Part shown: one piece after another, positions 35,490 to 45,261 of the stretch
Layout of the letters: the number at the start of each line of letters is the position of its first letter
How positions within the stretch are numbered: the stretch's first letter is position 1
Source: Maledivibacter sp.
Lineage (GTDB): Bacteria > Bacillota > Clostridia > Peptostreptococcales > Caminicellaceae
NCBI GenBank assembly: GCA_025210375.1
Contig: JAOASB010000004.1
Coordinates: forward strand, 62,001-126,000
Direction of reading: 5' to 3'
DNA: 64,000 nt
Program-made: the position numbers and the translations under genes
Notes under the pieces: model-generated
The model's input: only the letters and a program-made list of their open reading frames with translations
The model's database searches: none
What the model was told of the DNA's origin: nothing

Positions 35490-36572
35490 TTGAGAGCTAG
35501 GCATGGGGGAAATATTTATGGGATCGCAAAAGAATATGGAATAAGTCAGAATGAAATCATTGATTTTAGTGCAAATATTAACCCTCTTGGGATACCAAAT
35601 AAGCTCAAAGCGGCTATTGCTTCAAATATTGAAATGTTAGGAAATTACCCTGACCCCGATTATAAAGATTTAGTAACAGCCATAGCAGGATATAATAATA
35701 TAAATGAAGATTTCGTGATACCTGGAAATGGTGCTACAGAGATAATCTTTAAGATAGTTGAGGCTGTAAAGCCTAAAAAATCTCTGCTCCTAGCACCGAC
35801 CTTTCTGGAATATGAAAGGGCCTTGAAAAGGGTGGAAAGTGAAGTACACTATTATTCATTAAATGAAAATAATGAATTCAATATAGATAAAAATGAGCTG
35901 CTACAAAAACTAGATTATGACATAGATTTTTTAGTATTATGCAATCCAAATAATCCTACTGGACAGATAATTGGTAGGGATATATTAAAGGAAATATTAA
36001 TTAAGTGTAAAAGTAGATCAATAAATCTTATGCTTGACGAAGCCTTCATAGAATTCGTAGATGATGAAGAAAATAGTAGTTTAATAGATTTATTAAACGA
36101 CTTTGACAATTTATTTATAATAAGAGCATTAACTAAGTTTTTTGCTATACCCGGTTTAAGAATAGGCTATGGGCTTATATCAAATAAAGGTATCAAAGAA
36201 AGGATTATAAGTAGAAAAGAGCCATGGACAATAAATGGTTTTGCTGCTATTTGTGGAGAAGTTTTGCTTGGGGACAAGGAATATATTAGTAGGAGCAAAG
36301 AATACTTTGTTTCCCAAAGAAAACGTATGCATGGGAAACTTAAGGAATTAGAAGGAATTAGGGTATTTGAACCCCGTGCTAATTATATCTTTTTTAGACT
36401 GCTAGATGAAAATATAGCTTTAAAGGATAGATTAATTACTAGGAAGATATTAATTAGACAGTGTGACAATTATATAAACTTAGGAAAAGCCTTTTATAGA
36501 GTTGCTATAAAGGATGAAAAGTCTAACGATAAATTAATTGAGGCGTTAAGAGAGGTATTATATGAAGATTAA
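35490..36572 (+). CDS. cobD: L-threonine-O-3-phosphate decarboxylase
   Basis: This PLP enzyme of the HisC-like aminotransferase fold makes (R)-1-amino-2-propanol phosphate for the step catalysed by CbiB. The opening RHGGNIYGIAKEYG and IDFSANINPLG are specific to CobD. CNPNNPTGQ, MLDEAFIEF and the PLP-Lys region RALTKFFAIPGLRIGYG follow. It starts at TTG behind AAGGAGAG. The gene overlaps pduX by 11 nt, which matches the substrate relay from threonine kinase to decarboxylase. Confidence 0.93.
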   Translation: MRARHGGNIYGIAKEYGISQNEIIDFSANINPLGIPNKLKAAIASNIEMLGNYPDPDYKDLVTAIAGYNNINEDFVIPGNGATEIIFKIVEAVKPKKSLLLAPTFLEYERALKRVESEVHYYSLNENNEFNIDKNELLQKLDYDIDFLVLCNPNNPTGQIIGRDILKEILIKCKSRSINLMLDEAFIEFVDDEENSSLIDLLNDFDNLFIIRALTKFFAIPGLRIGYGLISNKGIKERIISRKEPWTINGFAAICGEVLLGDKEYISRSKEYFVSQRKRMHGKLKELEGIRVFEPRANYIFFRLLDENIALKDRLITRKILIRQCDNYINLGKAFYRVAIKDEKSNDKLIEALREVLYED

Positions 36573-37440
36573 AGTTAAATGTCCAGCCTCTTGTGGTGAG
36601 TTGATTCAGGGTGTTATAGGAGATGGTGAGAAGCTTATATCCCTTCCCATAGATATATATTCAGAGGTTACACTATTTGAAACAAAGAAGCCAGAAAACA
36701 AAACAAATAGAAAAAAAGCTTTCAAAGCCCTTCAAAGGACCTTTGAGTACTTTAATACACCAAAGGAATATATTGAAAACATTTCTCTTGAGATCAACTC
36801 TAATATACCTATAGCTAAGGGAATGGCAAGTAGTACAGCGGATATTGCAGCTACTGTGATATCTGCGGCTGAGCTATTGGGAAAAAAGCTCACCCCTAAA
36901 GAATTGGGAGAGCTGTGCTGCAAAGTGGAGCCTACGGATAGTATTATATTTGATAAGCTAACATTGTTTGATCATATCAAAGGAAGAGCCATAAAGGAAT
37001 ATGAGTGGAATCCATCGATAAAGATTCTGATTTTAGAGCTTGATAGCATTCTAGATACAGAAGAGTTTAGAAAAAATGATTATTCAAAGATAAGATTAGA
37101 AAATCAAAATGAAATAGAGAGAGCCCATGAAATATTTTCACTAGCATGTAAGAATAAAGATAAAAAACTACTGGGTAAGGCAGCTACTATTAGTGCAATA
37201 GCCAATCAAAAATTATTATTTAAGCCTGCCTTTAATGAAGTTGTGGAAATAGCCACTAAATTAAATGCCTATGGGGTCAATGTAGCCCATAGCGGTACGG
37301 TAATAGGCATACTATATGATGAAAAGGAAACCGACGTCGATAGATTGAAGGCTACTCTATGTAAAAGAAATATGAATAAACACTATATTAGGTTTCATAC
37401 TGTAAATATGGTAGCAGGTGGAGTTAGAGCCATAAAATGA
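36562..37440 (+). CDS. pduX: L-threonine kinase (GHMP family)
   Basis: This kinase phosphorylates L-threonine to L-threonine-O-3-phosphate, the substrate of CobD. It is a GHMP-family kinase of 292 residues. The opening KCPASCGELIQGVIGDG and the ATP-binding loop PIAKGMASSTADIAATV match PduX. The position between cobD and cbiC supports the pathway role. The start ATG lies within the end of cobD. Confidence 0.9.
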   Translation: MKIKVKCPASCGELIQGVIGDGEKLISLPIDIYSEVTLFETKKPENKTNRKKAFKALQRTFEYFNTPKEYIENISLEINSNIPIAKGMASSTADIAATVISAAELLGKKLTPKELGELCCKVEPTDSIIFDKLTLFDHIKGRAIKEYEWNPSIKILILELDSILDTEEFRKNDYSKIRLENQNEIERAHEIFSLACKNKDKKLLGKAATISAIANQKLLFKPAFNEVVEIATKLNAYGVNVAHSGTVIGILYDEKETDVDRLKATLCKRNMNKHYIRFHTVNMVAGGVRAIK

Positions 37441-37457
37441 AAAAAGGAGCGGATTTT

Positions 37458-38078
37458 ATGAATAATTATATTAAGAATCCCTATGAGATTGAGAAAAGAA
37501 GCTTTGAAATAATAACTGAGGAATTGGGAGATAAAACTTTTCCAGAGGAAATAGGAAAGGTAGTTAAAAGAATAATACACACTACTGCTGATTTTACATT
37601 TGCTGATATTACGATCATAAATAATGATGCTATAGAAAAAGCTAAGGAGGCGTTAAAGGCTGGTAAGAATATTTATACAGATACTAAAATGGCTATGTCC
37701 GGTATAAATAAAAGAAAATTAGGGGAGCTTGGAGGAGCGGTTTTAAACTTCGTTTCTGATTCCGATGTTGCTGAGAAGGCTAAAGAAGAAGGTGTGACCA
37801 GATCCATAGTAGCTATGAGGAAAGCAATAAAGGAAAATCCAGAGGGAATATTTGTTATAGGAAATGCTCCTACAGCTTTATTTGAATTGATGAAGCAAAT
37901 TGAGCAGGGGAATGCCAGACCTTCCTTAGTGGTAGGAGTTCCTGTGGGTTTTGTTGGAGCTGCTGAATCAAAGGAAGAGCTGTTAAAGCTCGATGTTCCT
38001 TACATTGTTACAAGAGGAAGAAAGGGCGGAAGCAACGTAGCTGCGGCGATAATCAATGCTATTCTTTACATGATATAG
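37458..38078 (+). CDS. cbiC: Cobalt-precorrin-8 methylmutase
   Basis: This enzyme shifts the C-11 methyl group to C-12 to give cobyrinate. The 206-residue protein has the family start YIKNPYEIEKRSFEII. VVKRIIHTTADFTFAD follows, with the catalytic His, and later GNAPTALFEL and VGVPVGFVGAAESKE. The ATG at 37458 lies behind AAAAAAGGAGCGG; the ATG at 37437 that overlaps the pduX stop precedes the site. A 170-nt hairpin begins directly at its stop codon. Confidence 0.95.
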   Translation: MNNYIKNPYEIEKRSFEIITEELGDKTFPEEIGKVVKRIIHTTADFTFADITIINNDAIEKAKEALKAGKNIYTDTKMAMSGINKRKLGELGGAVLNFVSDSDVAEKAKEEGVTRSIVAMRKAIKENPEGIFVIGNAPTALFELMKQIEQGNARPSLVVGVPVGFVGAAESKEELLKLDVPYIVTRGRKGGSNVAAAIINAILYMI

Positions 38079-38249
38079 ATGTGTGCTTTGAAAGTATATC
38101 TTACTCAAGTAGCCACTGAGAATCCTTTTACGCTCCTCCTATAAACCTGTTTATCATCTGAATAAAAGGAGGACAAAACAGGTTTATAAAGGGAGCTAAA
38201 AGGAAACCTCAGAGTCTACTTTCGTTTCTAAAGTTTGAGTAGCACACAT
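38079..38249. repeat. Long imperfect hairpin between cbiC and cbiD
   Basis: The outer arms ATGTGTGCT (38079-38087) and AGCACACAT (38241-38249) pair exactly. Inner paired blocks are TTACTCAA with TTGAGTAG, AAGTAG...CTGAG with CTCAGAGTCTACTT, CCTTTTA with TAAAAGG, and TATAAACCTGTTT with AAACAGGTTTATA. The apical region holds AAAAGGAGGAC. It starts at the base after the cbiC stop. It could be a palindromic insertion or an operon-internal RNA structure. Confidence 0.7.
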
Positions 38250-38313
38250 ATTAGAACTTAGAATTACAAATGTGTCATAGGGGTATTTGTCCCAAACGAA
38301 ATGAGGTAATATC

Positions 38314-39432
38314 GTGCTTGAGAAATACGTTGTGAAAAACGGAAAGAAAATGAGATATGGCTATACTACTGGTTCTTGTGCGGCGGCGGCTTCTAAAGCC
38401 GCTGTCTATATGGTGCTTAACAATAGCATAATAGATAAGATAGATATAGAAACTCCCAAGGGCTGGAATTTAACCTTGGATGTAGTTGACCCAATTATTG
38501 AAGCAAAAGGTAAAACGGCATTCTGCTTTATTAAGAAGGATGCTGGAGATGATCCAGATATTACCCATGGTATTTTAATTGGTGCTAGGGTAGAAATAAT
38601 AAACACTCCAGAAATCATAATCAATGGGGGTAAGGGTGTTGGAAAGGTCACGAAGCCAGGCTTGTATGTCCCCGTTGGAGAGCCAGCAATTAATCCTGTT
38701 CCTCGGAAAATGATTGAAGGAGAGGTTTTAAAGCTTCTTCCAAAAGACAAGGGTGCAATTATTACTATAACTGTGCCAGAAGGTGAAAAAATTGCTAGAA
38801 AAACCTTTAATCCTAAACTTGGGATATTAGGTGGGATATCGATTTTAGGGACAAGTGGTATAGTAGAGCCAATGTCCGATGATGCATTTAAGGAATCCCT
38901 TGCTATTGAACTTAAGATGGCTGTAAAAAATGGACTTGATAAAGCCGTATTGGTTCCTGGTAACTATGGAGAGGAAAATGCTATAAAGCTTTTTGGTATA
39001 GATAAAGGAAATATACTAAAGACAAGCAACTTTATTGGATTTATGCTTAATAAATGCATTGAAGAAAAAATAGAGAAAGTATTGCTAATAGGACATATTG
39101 GTAAGCTTGTGAAGGTCGCTGGGGGCATATTTAATACCCATAGCCGAGTGGCGGATGGAAGGCTGGAAATTATTGCTGCTAATCTAGCTTTGATGGGAGC
39201 ATCTAGGGAAGTAATAGAAGAGGTTTTTAAGTGTGTCACTACGGAGGGGGCAGTTGATATCATTGGGGTCCATGATTATGATGGGGTATATGGGGTATTG
39301 TGTGAAAAAGCAGAGGAAAGATGTTTAGCTTATACCCATGGTGAACTTGAGGTTGGAGTTATTATGTTTTCCATGGATAAGGGGCTTTTAGCTATAGGCC
39401 ATAAAGCTAAGGATATTTTGGAGGAATTCTAA
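38314..39432 (+). CDS. cbiD: Cobalt-precorrin-5B C1-methyltransferase
   Basis: This enzyme methylates C-1 during anaerobic corrin synthesis, and its presence indicates the early-cobalt pathway. The family start RYGYTTGSCAAAASKAA is clear. KKDAGDDPDITHGI, GGKGVGKVTKPGLYVPVG and LLIGHIGKLVKVAGGIFNTH follow. GTG at 38314 is preceded by ATGAGGT. Its stop overlaps the cbiE start by one base. Confidence 0.95.
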   Translation: MLEKYVVKNGKKMRYGYTTGSCAAAASKAAVYMVLNNSIIDKIDIETPKGWNLTLDVVDPIIEAKGKTAFCFIKKDAGDDPDITHGILIGARVEIINTPEIIINGGKGVGKVTKPGLYVPVGEPAINPVPRKMIEGEVLKLLPKDKGAIITITVPEGEKIARKTFNPKLGILGGISILGTSGIVEPMSDDAFKESLAIELKMAVKNGLDKAVLVPGNYGEENAIKLFGIDKGNILKTSNFIGFMLNKCIEEKIEKVLLIGHIGKLVKVAGGIFNTHSRVADGRLEIIAANLALMGASREVIEEVFKCVTTEGAVDIIGVHDYDGVYGVLCEKAEERCLAYTHGELEVGVIMFSMDKGLLAIGHKAKDILEEF

Positions 39433-40067
39433 TGAATAAAATATATGTGCTAGGCATGGGGCCAGGCAATAAGGACTATATTCTACCCATTACTTTAAGA
39501 CTTATAGGGGAAAGTGATGTTCTAATCGGTGGAAAAAGAATTTTAAAGGACTTTGAGAACAATGGAAAGGAACTTTTGTATATAGATAGTAAACTTAGTA
39601 AAATCATTGAATATATAAAGCAGAATAAGGATAAGAAAAAAATATCATTACTTTTGTCGGGGGATACTGGATTTTATAGTATGCTTAGTTACTTGAAGAA
39701 GAATCTTAAAGCTAATGAAATGGAAGTTATACCTGGAATCAGTTCTTATCAGTATTTAATGGGAAAGCTAAAAAAAACTTGGCATAATTCCTTTGTAGGT
39801 AGTGTCCATGGTAGGGAACTTGATATTATATCTGTTGTAAAAAAATATGATAGTGTTATCTTACTTACTGATAATATTAATTCTCCTTCAAAAATTGCTG
39901 ATATTATAGTTGAAGCAGGATTTAAAAATAAGACTATGATTGTAGGAGAAAATCTGTCCTATGAAAATGAAAGAATTATTATTGATTTACCTAAAAACAT
40001 TTCAAAAATAAAGGATTTTAGCATGTCAGTGGTGGTGATTGAAAATAATGAAAACATGGAATTATAA
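39432..40067 (+). CDS. cbiE: Cobalt-precorrin-7 C5-methyltransferase
   Basis: This SAM-dependent tetrapyrrole methylase methylates C-5. The N-terminal loop reads [12 protein letters not shown], followed by [12 protein letters not shown] and [15 protein letters not shown]. It is separate from CbiT here; the two are fused as CobL in aerobic organisms. The start overlaps the cbiD stop (TAATG), and its own end overlaps the cbiT start region. Confidence 0.92.
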   Translation: MNKIYVLGMGPGNKDYILPITLRLIGESDVLIGGKRILKDFENNGKELLYIDSKLSKIIEYIKQNKDKKKISLLLSGDTGFYSMLSYLKKNLKANEMEVIPGISSYQYLMGKLKKTWHNSFVGSVHGRELDIISVVKKYDSVILLTDNINSPSKIADIIVEAGFKNKTMIVGENLSYENERIIIDLPKNISKIKDFSMSVVVIENNENMEL

Positions 40068-40653
40068 GACACCGGGTATTCCCGATGAATTCTTCATAAG
40101 AGGAAAGGTTCCAATGACCAAGGAGGAAATCAGGGCCCTTGCCATATCAAAAATGAGATTAAAAGATGATTCCCACATAGTTGATATAGGTGCCGGTACG
40201 GGTTCGGTTTCTATAGAAGCCGCTTTAGTTTGTAGTGCTGGTAAAGTAACTGCTATAGAAAGAAATATAGAAGGAATTCATCTAATTAAAGAAAATGCCC
40301 ATAAATTCAGTGTAAAAAACATTAAAGCAATCCATGGCAAAGCATTGGAAGTTCTAAATGATATAGATTCCTTTGATAGAGCTTTTATTGGCGGGAGTGG
40401 AGGGCAGCTTAAGGGTATATTAGAAATTTGCAAAGAAAAATTAATTGATAAAGGGATTGTAGTAATAAATGCCATTACAATTGAAACAATTTATAGAGCT
40501 ATTAATATATTAGAAGAATTAGAATATTTAGATTTAGATGTTGTATCCCTTACTGTATCTAAAGGTAAAAAAGTTGGAGGATATACCATGATGGAAGGAT
40601 TAAATCCAATATATATAATTAGTGCAAGAAAACCCAATATTAAAGCTATGTAA
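40048..40653 (+). CDS. cbiT: Cobalt-precorrin-6B C15-methyltransferase (decarboxylating)
   Basis: This SAM-dependent methyltransferase of class I fold methylates C-15 and decarboxylates the acetate at C-12. [20 protein letters not shown] is followed by the SAM motif [17 protein letters not shown] and [17 protein letters not shown] at 40048 is chosen, with GGTGGTG upstream inside cbiE; an in-frame TTG at 40039 is an alternative. It overlaps cbiE by 20 nt, which points to translational coupling with its partner enzyme. Confidence 0.93.
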   Translation: MKTWNYKTPGIPDEFFIRGKVPMTKEEIRALAISKMRLKDDSHIVDIGAGTGSVSIEAALVCSAGKVTAIERNIEGIHLIKENAHKFSVKNIKAIHGKALEVLNDIDSFDRAFIGGSGGQLKGILEICKEKLIDKGIVVINAITIETIYRAINILEELEYLDLDVVSLTVSKGKKVGGYTMMEGLNPIYIISARKPNIKAM

Positions 40654-40674
40654 AAAAGGGAGGAGAAGGGCAAA

Positions 40675-41433
40675 ATGAAGGTTTATTTCATAGGGGCTGG
40701 GCCCGGTGATCCAGAACTAATTACTCTAAAGGGATCGAAGAAAATTGCTGAGGCAGATATAATAATATATGCGGGGTCATTAGTGAATAAGGAAGTAATA
40801 GAGAATAGAAAAGAAGAGGCAGAGGTTTATAATAGTGCTTCAATGACATTAGATGAAGTTATAAAGGTTATGGAAGAGGGAATTAAAGAAAATAAGGTTA
40901 TTGCTAGGGTTCATACGGGTGATCCAAGTATATATGGAGCTATAAGAGAACAAATGGATATATTAGATGAAAAGGGAATTGAATATGAAGTAATCCCTGG
41001 CGTTAGCTCATTTTTAGCGGCTGCCGCCGCAATAAAAAAGGAATTTACTCTGCCAAGTGTTTCTCAAACTGTTATATTGACTAGGATGGAGGGCAGAACG
41101 CCTGTACCAGAAAAGGAAAGCATTGAAAGCCTTGCAAGTCATAGGGCAACTATGTGTCTATTTCTTTCTGTACACATGATTCAGAGGTTAGTCGATAGAC
41201 TTTTGACTAGCTATTCATTAGATACACCTATTGCAGTTATTCAAAAAGCATCTTGGAAGGATCAAAAAATTGTTATGGGAACCCTAGAGGACATAGCTGA
41301 GAAGGTTAAAGCTGCAGGAATAACAAAAACTGCCCAAATACTAGTGGGGAATTTTTTAGGTGATGAATATGAACTCTCAAAACTGTATGATAAAAACTTT
41401 AGCCATGAGTACAGAAAAGCAAAAAATGAATAG
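40675..41433 (+). CDS. cbiF: Cobalt-precorrin-4 C11-methyltransferase
   Basis: This tetrapyrrole methylase methylates C-11. MKVYFIGAGPGDPELITLKG is the family start. RVHTGDPSIYGAIREQMD, VIPGVSSFLAAAAAIKKEFT and LPSVSQTVILTRMEGRTPVP follow; the last is typical of CbiF/CobM. It has 252 residues. The ATG is preceded by GGGAGGAG. Its stop overlaps the start of cbiG. Confidence 0.95.
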   Translation: MKVYFIGAGPGDPELITLKGSKKIAEADIIIYAGSLVNKEVIENRKEEAEVYNSASMTLDEVIKVMEEGIKENKVIARVHTGDPSIYGAIREQMDILDEKGIEYEVIPGVSSFLAAAAAIKKEFTLPSVSQTVILTRMEGRTPVPEKESIESLASHRATMCLFLSVHMIQRLVDRLLTSYSLDTPIAVIQKASWKDQKIVMGTLEDIAEKVKAAGITKTAQILVGNFLGDEYELSKLYDKNFSHEYRKAKNE

Positions 41434-42466
41434 GGCTATAATCACCCTTACTAAAGGTGGTATGGAGCTTGGCTTAAAGTTATTAAATGAATATGAAGAC
41501 TCAATTCTTTATATAAATAAAAGATTTAATGCTGACAATGAAAGGGTAAAGAAAATAAATAATGGTATTGGAGAATTAGTGACATCTATATTTGATAAAT
41601 ACAAATGTTTAGTTTTTATAATGGCAACGGGTATAGTTGTAAGAGCTATTGCTCCCCATATCCAAAGTAAGGATAAGGACCCTGCTGTTATAGTAATGGA
41701 TGAAAAGGGGAAAAACGTTATATCCTTGCTATCGGGACATTTAGGAGGGGCAAATGATATAACGATTGATATAGCTGAAAAGCTAAACAGTAATCCCGTT
41801 ATAACAACAGCTTCAGATGTTAATAATACCTTGGCTGTGGATACGTTGGCAGTGAAGCTAGGATGCAGATTTGAAAATCTTACCGATGCAACAAAGGTAA
41901 CCTCCCACATAGTCAATGGTGAAAAAGTAGGTATTCTAAGTAAGTATAATCACAGTATTAAACTACCCCATAATTTAACTATCTTAAAGGGGATTGAAGA
42001 CTTTAAAGGTTTTAAAGGAATTATAAATATTACAAATGAAAAGAAAATGACCAAGTTTAAAGTGGATACAGTGGTTTTAAGACCTCGTAATATTATAATA
42101 GGTATTGGATGTAGAAGAGATAAGCCTGAGGAGGAAATAATTACTGCTATAATTGATGCCCTTGATAGGGTAAATAAAAGCCCGCTATCTATAAAGCATA
42201 TTGCGACTATTGATGTAAAAAGAAGTGAAAAGGGTATAATAGATGCAGCTAATTATTATGGTGTTCCCTTAAGGATTATTGATAGTGAAAAAGTAAAAGG
42301 TGTAGAAAAAAGCTTTGAAACCTCTAATTTTGTTAGAAATTCTATAGGTGTTGGAGCCGTAGCTGAGCCCGTTGCCATATTATCTTCTGACAAAGGCAGT
42401 TTGATTTTGAAAAAAACTAAGTATAACGGTATTACCATAGCTATTGTAGAAGAAGGTGAAGTATAA
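41426..42466 (+). CDS. cbiG: Cobalt-precorrin-5A hydrolase
   Basis: This enzyme opens the delta-lactone of cobalt-precorrin-5A and releases acetaldehyde, allowing ring contraction to proceed. ATG at 41426 gives the family-typical start MNRAIITLTKGG and overlaps the cbiF stop; the in-frame ATG at 41405 is an alternative without a better ribosome binding site. Family blocks are FIMATGIVVRAIAPHIQSK, VISLLSGHLGGAND and, in the C-terminal domain, IIGIGCRRDKPEEEI and GVGAVAEPVA. The stop directly abuts the hemA start. Confidence 0.93.
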   Translation: MNRAIITLTKGGMELGLKLLNEYEDSILYINKRFNADNERVKKINNGIGELVTSIFDKYKCLVFIMATGIVVRAIAPHIQSKDKDPAVIVMDEKGKNVISLLSGHLGGANDITIDIAEKLNSNPVITTASDVNNTLAVDTLAVKLGCRFENLTDATKVTSHIVNGEKVGILSKYNHSIKLPHNLTILKGIEDFKGFKGIINITNEKKMTKFKVDTVVLRPRNIIIGIGCRRDKPEEEIITAIIDALDRVNKSPLSIKHIATIDVKRSEKGIIDAANYYGVPLRIIDSEKVKGVEKSFETSNFVRNSIGVGAVAEPVAILSSDKGSLILKKTKYNGITIAIVEEGEV

Positions 42467-43747
42467 ATGGATATTGTAGTGGTTGGATTGAGTCATAAGA
42501 AAACCCCTATACATGTCAGAGAATCCGTTTCTTTTTCTGAAAGCCAACGGGAAAAAGCATATCAAATTCTTATGAAGGCCCATTATATACAGGAATTTGT
42601 AATTATCTCTACGTGTAATAGAAGCGAGATAATTGCTGTAACAAGGGATATTGAAAAGGGTATAACCCAGCTTAAGAATTTTTATGTAGACTTTTTTTGT
42701 TTAGAAGCAAATAATATAGACAGTTATTTTATCACACTATGTTCCGATGATGCTGTTAAGCATGTTTTTAATGTAGCAGCTGGTTTGGATTCTCTGGTGA
42801 TTGGTGAGGATCAAATTTTAGGACAATTAAGAAATGCCCATGATTATTCAAGGGAAAAGAAATCGACTGGCAGAATATTAAATAAGCTTTTCTTAGAAGT
42901 CATAACAACATCTAAGAAAATAAAGAGGGAAACCCATATATCTGAAAATTCTTTGTCCATAAGTACTATTGCTGTAAAATTTATTGAAAAGAAATTTAAG
43001 GATTTGAAAAATAAAAGGTTATTAGTAATTGGCGTAGGAAAGATGAGTAGAATCGCCATAGAGAATCTTATCTATAGAGGTGTAGAAGAGATATTTGTTA
43101 CAAATAGGACAAAGGGACATGCCATTGACCTGTCAAAAAGATATGAAAAAGTCGGGGTCATTGACTTCAAGGATAGATATAAGATGATTCCCTATGTGGA
43201 TATAATCATTAGTTCAACAAGCGCACCCCATTATGTATTGAAAAAAGATGTATTTGAGAAAAATTATGATTCGGGCAAAGAACTCTGTATTATTGATATA
43301 GCTCTTCCGCGGGATGTTGATTCACAGATAGAGGCTTTAAAAGGGGTATCCCTTTATGAGCTGGATGAATTGAAAAATGTAGCTGATGAGAATTTTAAGT
43401 CTAGAGTAGAAGCAGCAAAGGTTGCATCCCAGCTTATCATTGAAGACTGTATAAAATTTGAAAATTGGTACAATTGTTTACCGGTATTTCCTGTTATAAA
43501 GGAATTAAAAGTCTATAGTGAGACGGTAGTTAATGATGAACTTGAAGTTTTTTTATCAAGATTAAAGCATCTCGATGAAAAAGACTTGAATCAAATACAA
43601 CTTTTTACAAAGGGTTTAGTCAAGAAGCTATTCAGAAGACCTATACATGAACTTAGAAGGGCTGGAGAAGATAGACAGGGAGAGTTATATTCTAAAGTCA
43701 CAAAGGAGCTTTTTGGTCTTATGGATGCATCTTGTAAAAAAGAATAA
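42467..43747 (+). CDS. hemA: Glutamyl-tRNA reductase
   Basis: This enzyme makes glutamate-1-semialdehyde from glutamyl-tRNA with NADPH, the first step of C5 tetrapyrrole synthesis. VVGLSHKKTPIHVRE is the family start. The nucleophilic Cys lies in VIISTCNRSEI, and GEDQILGQLRNA and the Rossmann loop VIGVGKMSRIA follow. It has 426 residues. It sits between cbiG and cbiH with no gap on the left, so precursor supply is transcribed with corrin ring genes. Confidence 0.95.
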   Translation: MDIVVVGLSHKKTPIHVRESVSFSESQREKAYQILMKAHYIQEFVIISTCNRSEIIAVTRDIEKGITQLKNFYVDFFCLEANNIDSYFITLCSDDAVKHVFNVAAGLDSLVIGEDQILGQLRNAHDYSREKKSTGRILNKLFLEVITTSKKIKRETHISENSLSISTIAVKFIEKKFKDLKNKRLLVIGVGKMSRIAIENLIYRGVEEIFVTNRTKGHAIDLSKRYEKVGVIDFKDRYKMIPYVDIIISSTSAPHYVLKKDVFEKNYDSGKELCIIDIALPRDVDSQIEALKGVSLYELDELKNVADENFKSRVEAAKVASQLIIEDCIKFENWYNCLPVFPVIKELKVYSETVVNDELEVFLSRLKHLDEKDLNQIQLFTKGLVKKLFRRPIHELRRAGEDRQGELYSKVTKELFGLMDASCKKE

Positions 43748-43759
43748 GTAGGTGAAGAA

Positions 43760-44500
43760 ATGAATAAAAATGGGAAAATATATGTTATTGGCATAGGCCC
43801 AGGAAATAGAGAACAAATGAGTTTGTTAGCCCTAAGGGCTATTGAAGCATCTGAGGTGATTGTAGGATACAAAACCTATATAAGTATAGTTGAGGATTTA
43901 CTCGAAGGAAAAGAAATAATAAATTCCGGTATGAAAAAGGAAATAGAAAGATGTAAGATAACTATAGATGAAGCTGAAAAGGGAAAGGTTGTAGCTATAA
44001 TAAGTAGTGGAGACCCAGGAGTATATGGCATGGCTGGGGCTATTTTAGAACTAGTAGCCAATAGAAATAGTGATGTTGAGGTTGAGGTGGTTCCAGGAAT
44101 TACTGCTGCAAATGCTGCCGCTGCATCCTTAGGAGCGCCACTTATGCATGATTATGCGGTGATCTCCCTTAGTGATCTCCTTACTGATTGGGATGTTATA
44201 AAAAAGAGGATTGATTGTGCGGCATTGGGAGATTTCATAATCACCCTTTATAACCCTAGAAGTAAAGGAAGGGTAACTCAAATAGAAGAAGCAAGGGAAA
44301 TAATTATGAAGCACAGAGGGCCTTCAACCCCTGTTGGTATAGTGAGAAATGCTAAAAGAGAAGGGGAAGAAGTGGTTATTACAAGCCTAGAAAAGATGCT
44401 TGAGCATAGGATAGACATGTTTACCATGGTTATTATTGGTAATACAAATACCTATGCCATGGATAACAGGATGATAACTCCAAGGGGATATTTTAAATGA
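43760..44500 (+). CDS. cbiH: Cobalt-precorrin-3 C17-methyltransferase
   Basis: This tetrapyrrole methylase methylates C-17 and drives ring contraction. The start reads KIYVIGIGPGNREQMSLLALRAI. SSGDPGVYGMAGAILEL, VVPGITAANAAAASLGAPL and LYNPRSKGR follow, the last being diagnostic of CbiH/CobJ. It has 246 residues and lacks the extra C-terminal domains seen in some CbiH fusions. It overlaps cbiJ by 4 nt (ATGA). Confidence 0.95.
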   Translation: MNKNGKIYVIGIGPGNREQMSLLALRAIEASEVIVGYKTYISIVEDLLEGKEIINSGMKKEIERCKITIDEAEKGKVVAIISSGDPGVYGMAGAILELVANRNSDVEVEVVPGITAANAAAASLGAPLMHDYAVISLSDLLTDWDVIKKRIDCAALGDFIITLYNPRSKGRVTQIEEAREIIMKHRGPSTPVGIVRNAKREGEEVVITSLEKMLEHRIDMFTMVIIGNTNTYAMDNRMITPRGYFK

Positions 44501-45261
44501 TTTTAGTTTTAAGCGGTACAAAGGATGGAAGAGAAATAGCCTATGGGCTTAGGGATAAGGGTTTTAATTTGCTAGTTTCTACTGCGACTGACTATGGAAA
44601 GTCTCTTTATGATGAGGGAAGGGGGCTTAAAGTTATTAGCAATAGACTGGACTATGATGCAATGATAAAGTTAATTAAAGAAAACTCAATTAAGCTCACA
44701 ATCGATGCAACCCATCCCTATGCAGATAAAGTCAGTGAGAATATAACTAGGGCATGTAGTTATACAAGTACTCCATATATTAGATATCAAAGGGAAAAAA
44801 GTAGTTTTAAGGAATATGCCCATATGATTGATTGGGCCATGGATTATGAAGATGCAGCAAAAATATTGGCAGGTTTTAAAGGAAATGCATTATTAACTAC
44901 GGGAAGTAAGACCCTTGATATTTTTGTGGGTAGAATATCCCCTAAGGTACTTTATCCTAGACTACTTCCAACCAGTGAAGTTTTAAAGAAGTGTGAGACT
45001 TTGGGATTCAAGCCTTCAAATATTATAGCAATGCAGGGCCCATTTACAAAGGAAATGAATATTGAAATAATAAAGAAATATAATATTGATGTTTTGGTTA
45101 CAAAGGATAGTGGTAAAGTAGGAGGTACAATTCAAAAGCTTGAAGCAGCAAAACAGGAAGGAATACATGTTATAATCATATCAAGACCCGAAGAAAAACG
45201 AGAAGTAGCTTTTGATAATATCCATAGGCTAGTAGATAAGGTGAGTGAGATATATGGATAA
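44497..45261 (+). CDS. cbiJ: Cobalt-precorrin-6A reductase
   Basis: This enzyme reduces the corrin macrocycle of cobalt-precorrin-6A with a nicotinamide cofactor. MILVLSGTKDGREIAYGL is the CobK/CbiJ start. IDATHPYADKVSENI, LLTTGSKTLDIF and MQGPFTKEMN follow, all family blocks. It has 254 residues. It overlaps cbiH at its start and the Met8-like gene at its end, within an operon of overlapping genes. Confidence 0.93.
   Translation: MILVLSGTKDGREIAYGLRDKGFNLLVSTATDYGKSLYDEGRGLKVISNRLDYDAMIKLIKENSIKLTIDATHPYADKVSENITRACSYTSTPYIRYQREKSSFKEYAHMIDWAMDYEDAAKILAGFKGNALLTTGSKTLDIFVGRISPKVLYPRLLPTSEVLKKCETLGFKPSNIIAMQGPFTKEMNIEIIKKYNIDVLVTKDSGKVGGTIQKLEAAKQEGIHVIIISRPEEKREVAFDNIHRLVDKVSEIYG

Noticed and set aside
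38406-38750. Open frame of 114 codons on the - strand opposite cbiD
   Set aside because: It is antisense to a clear cbiD; composition and hydrophobicity are those of a reverse-strand shadow.
41509-41916. Open frame of 135 codons on the - strand opposite cbiG
   Set aside because: It is a shadow of cbiG, without a start signal or recognisable motif.
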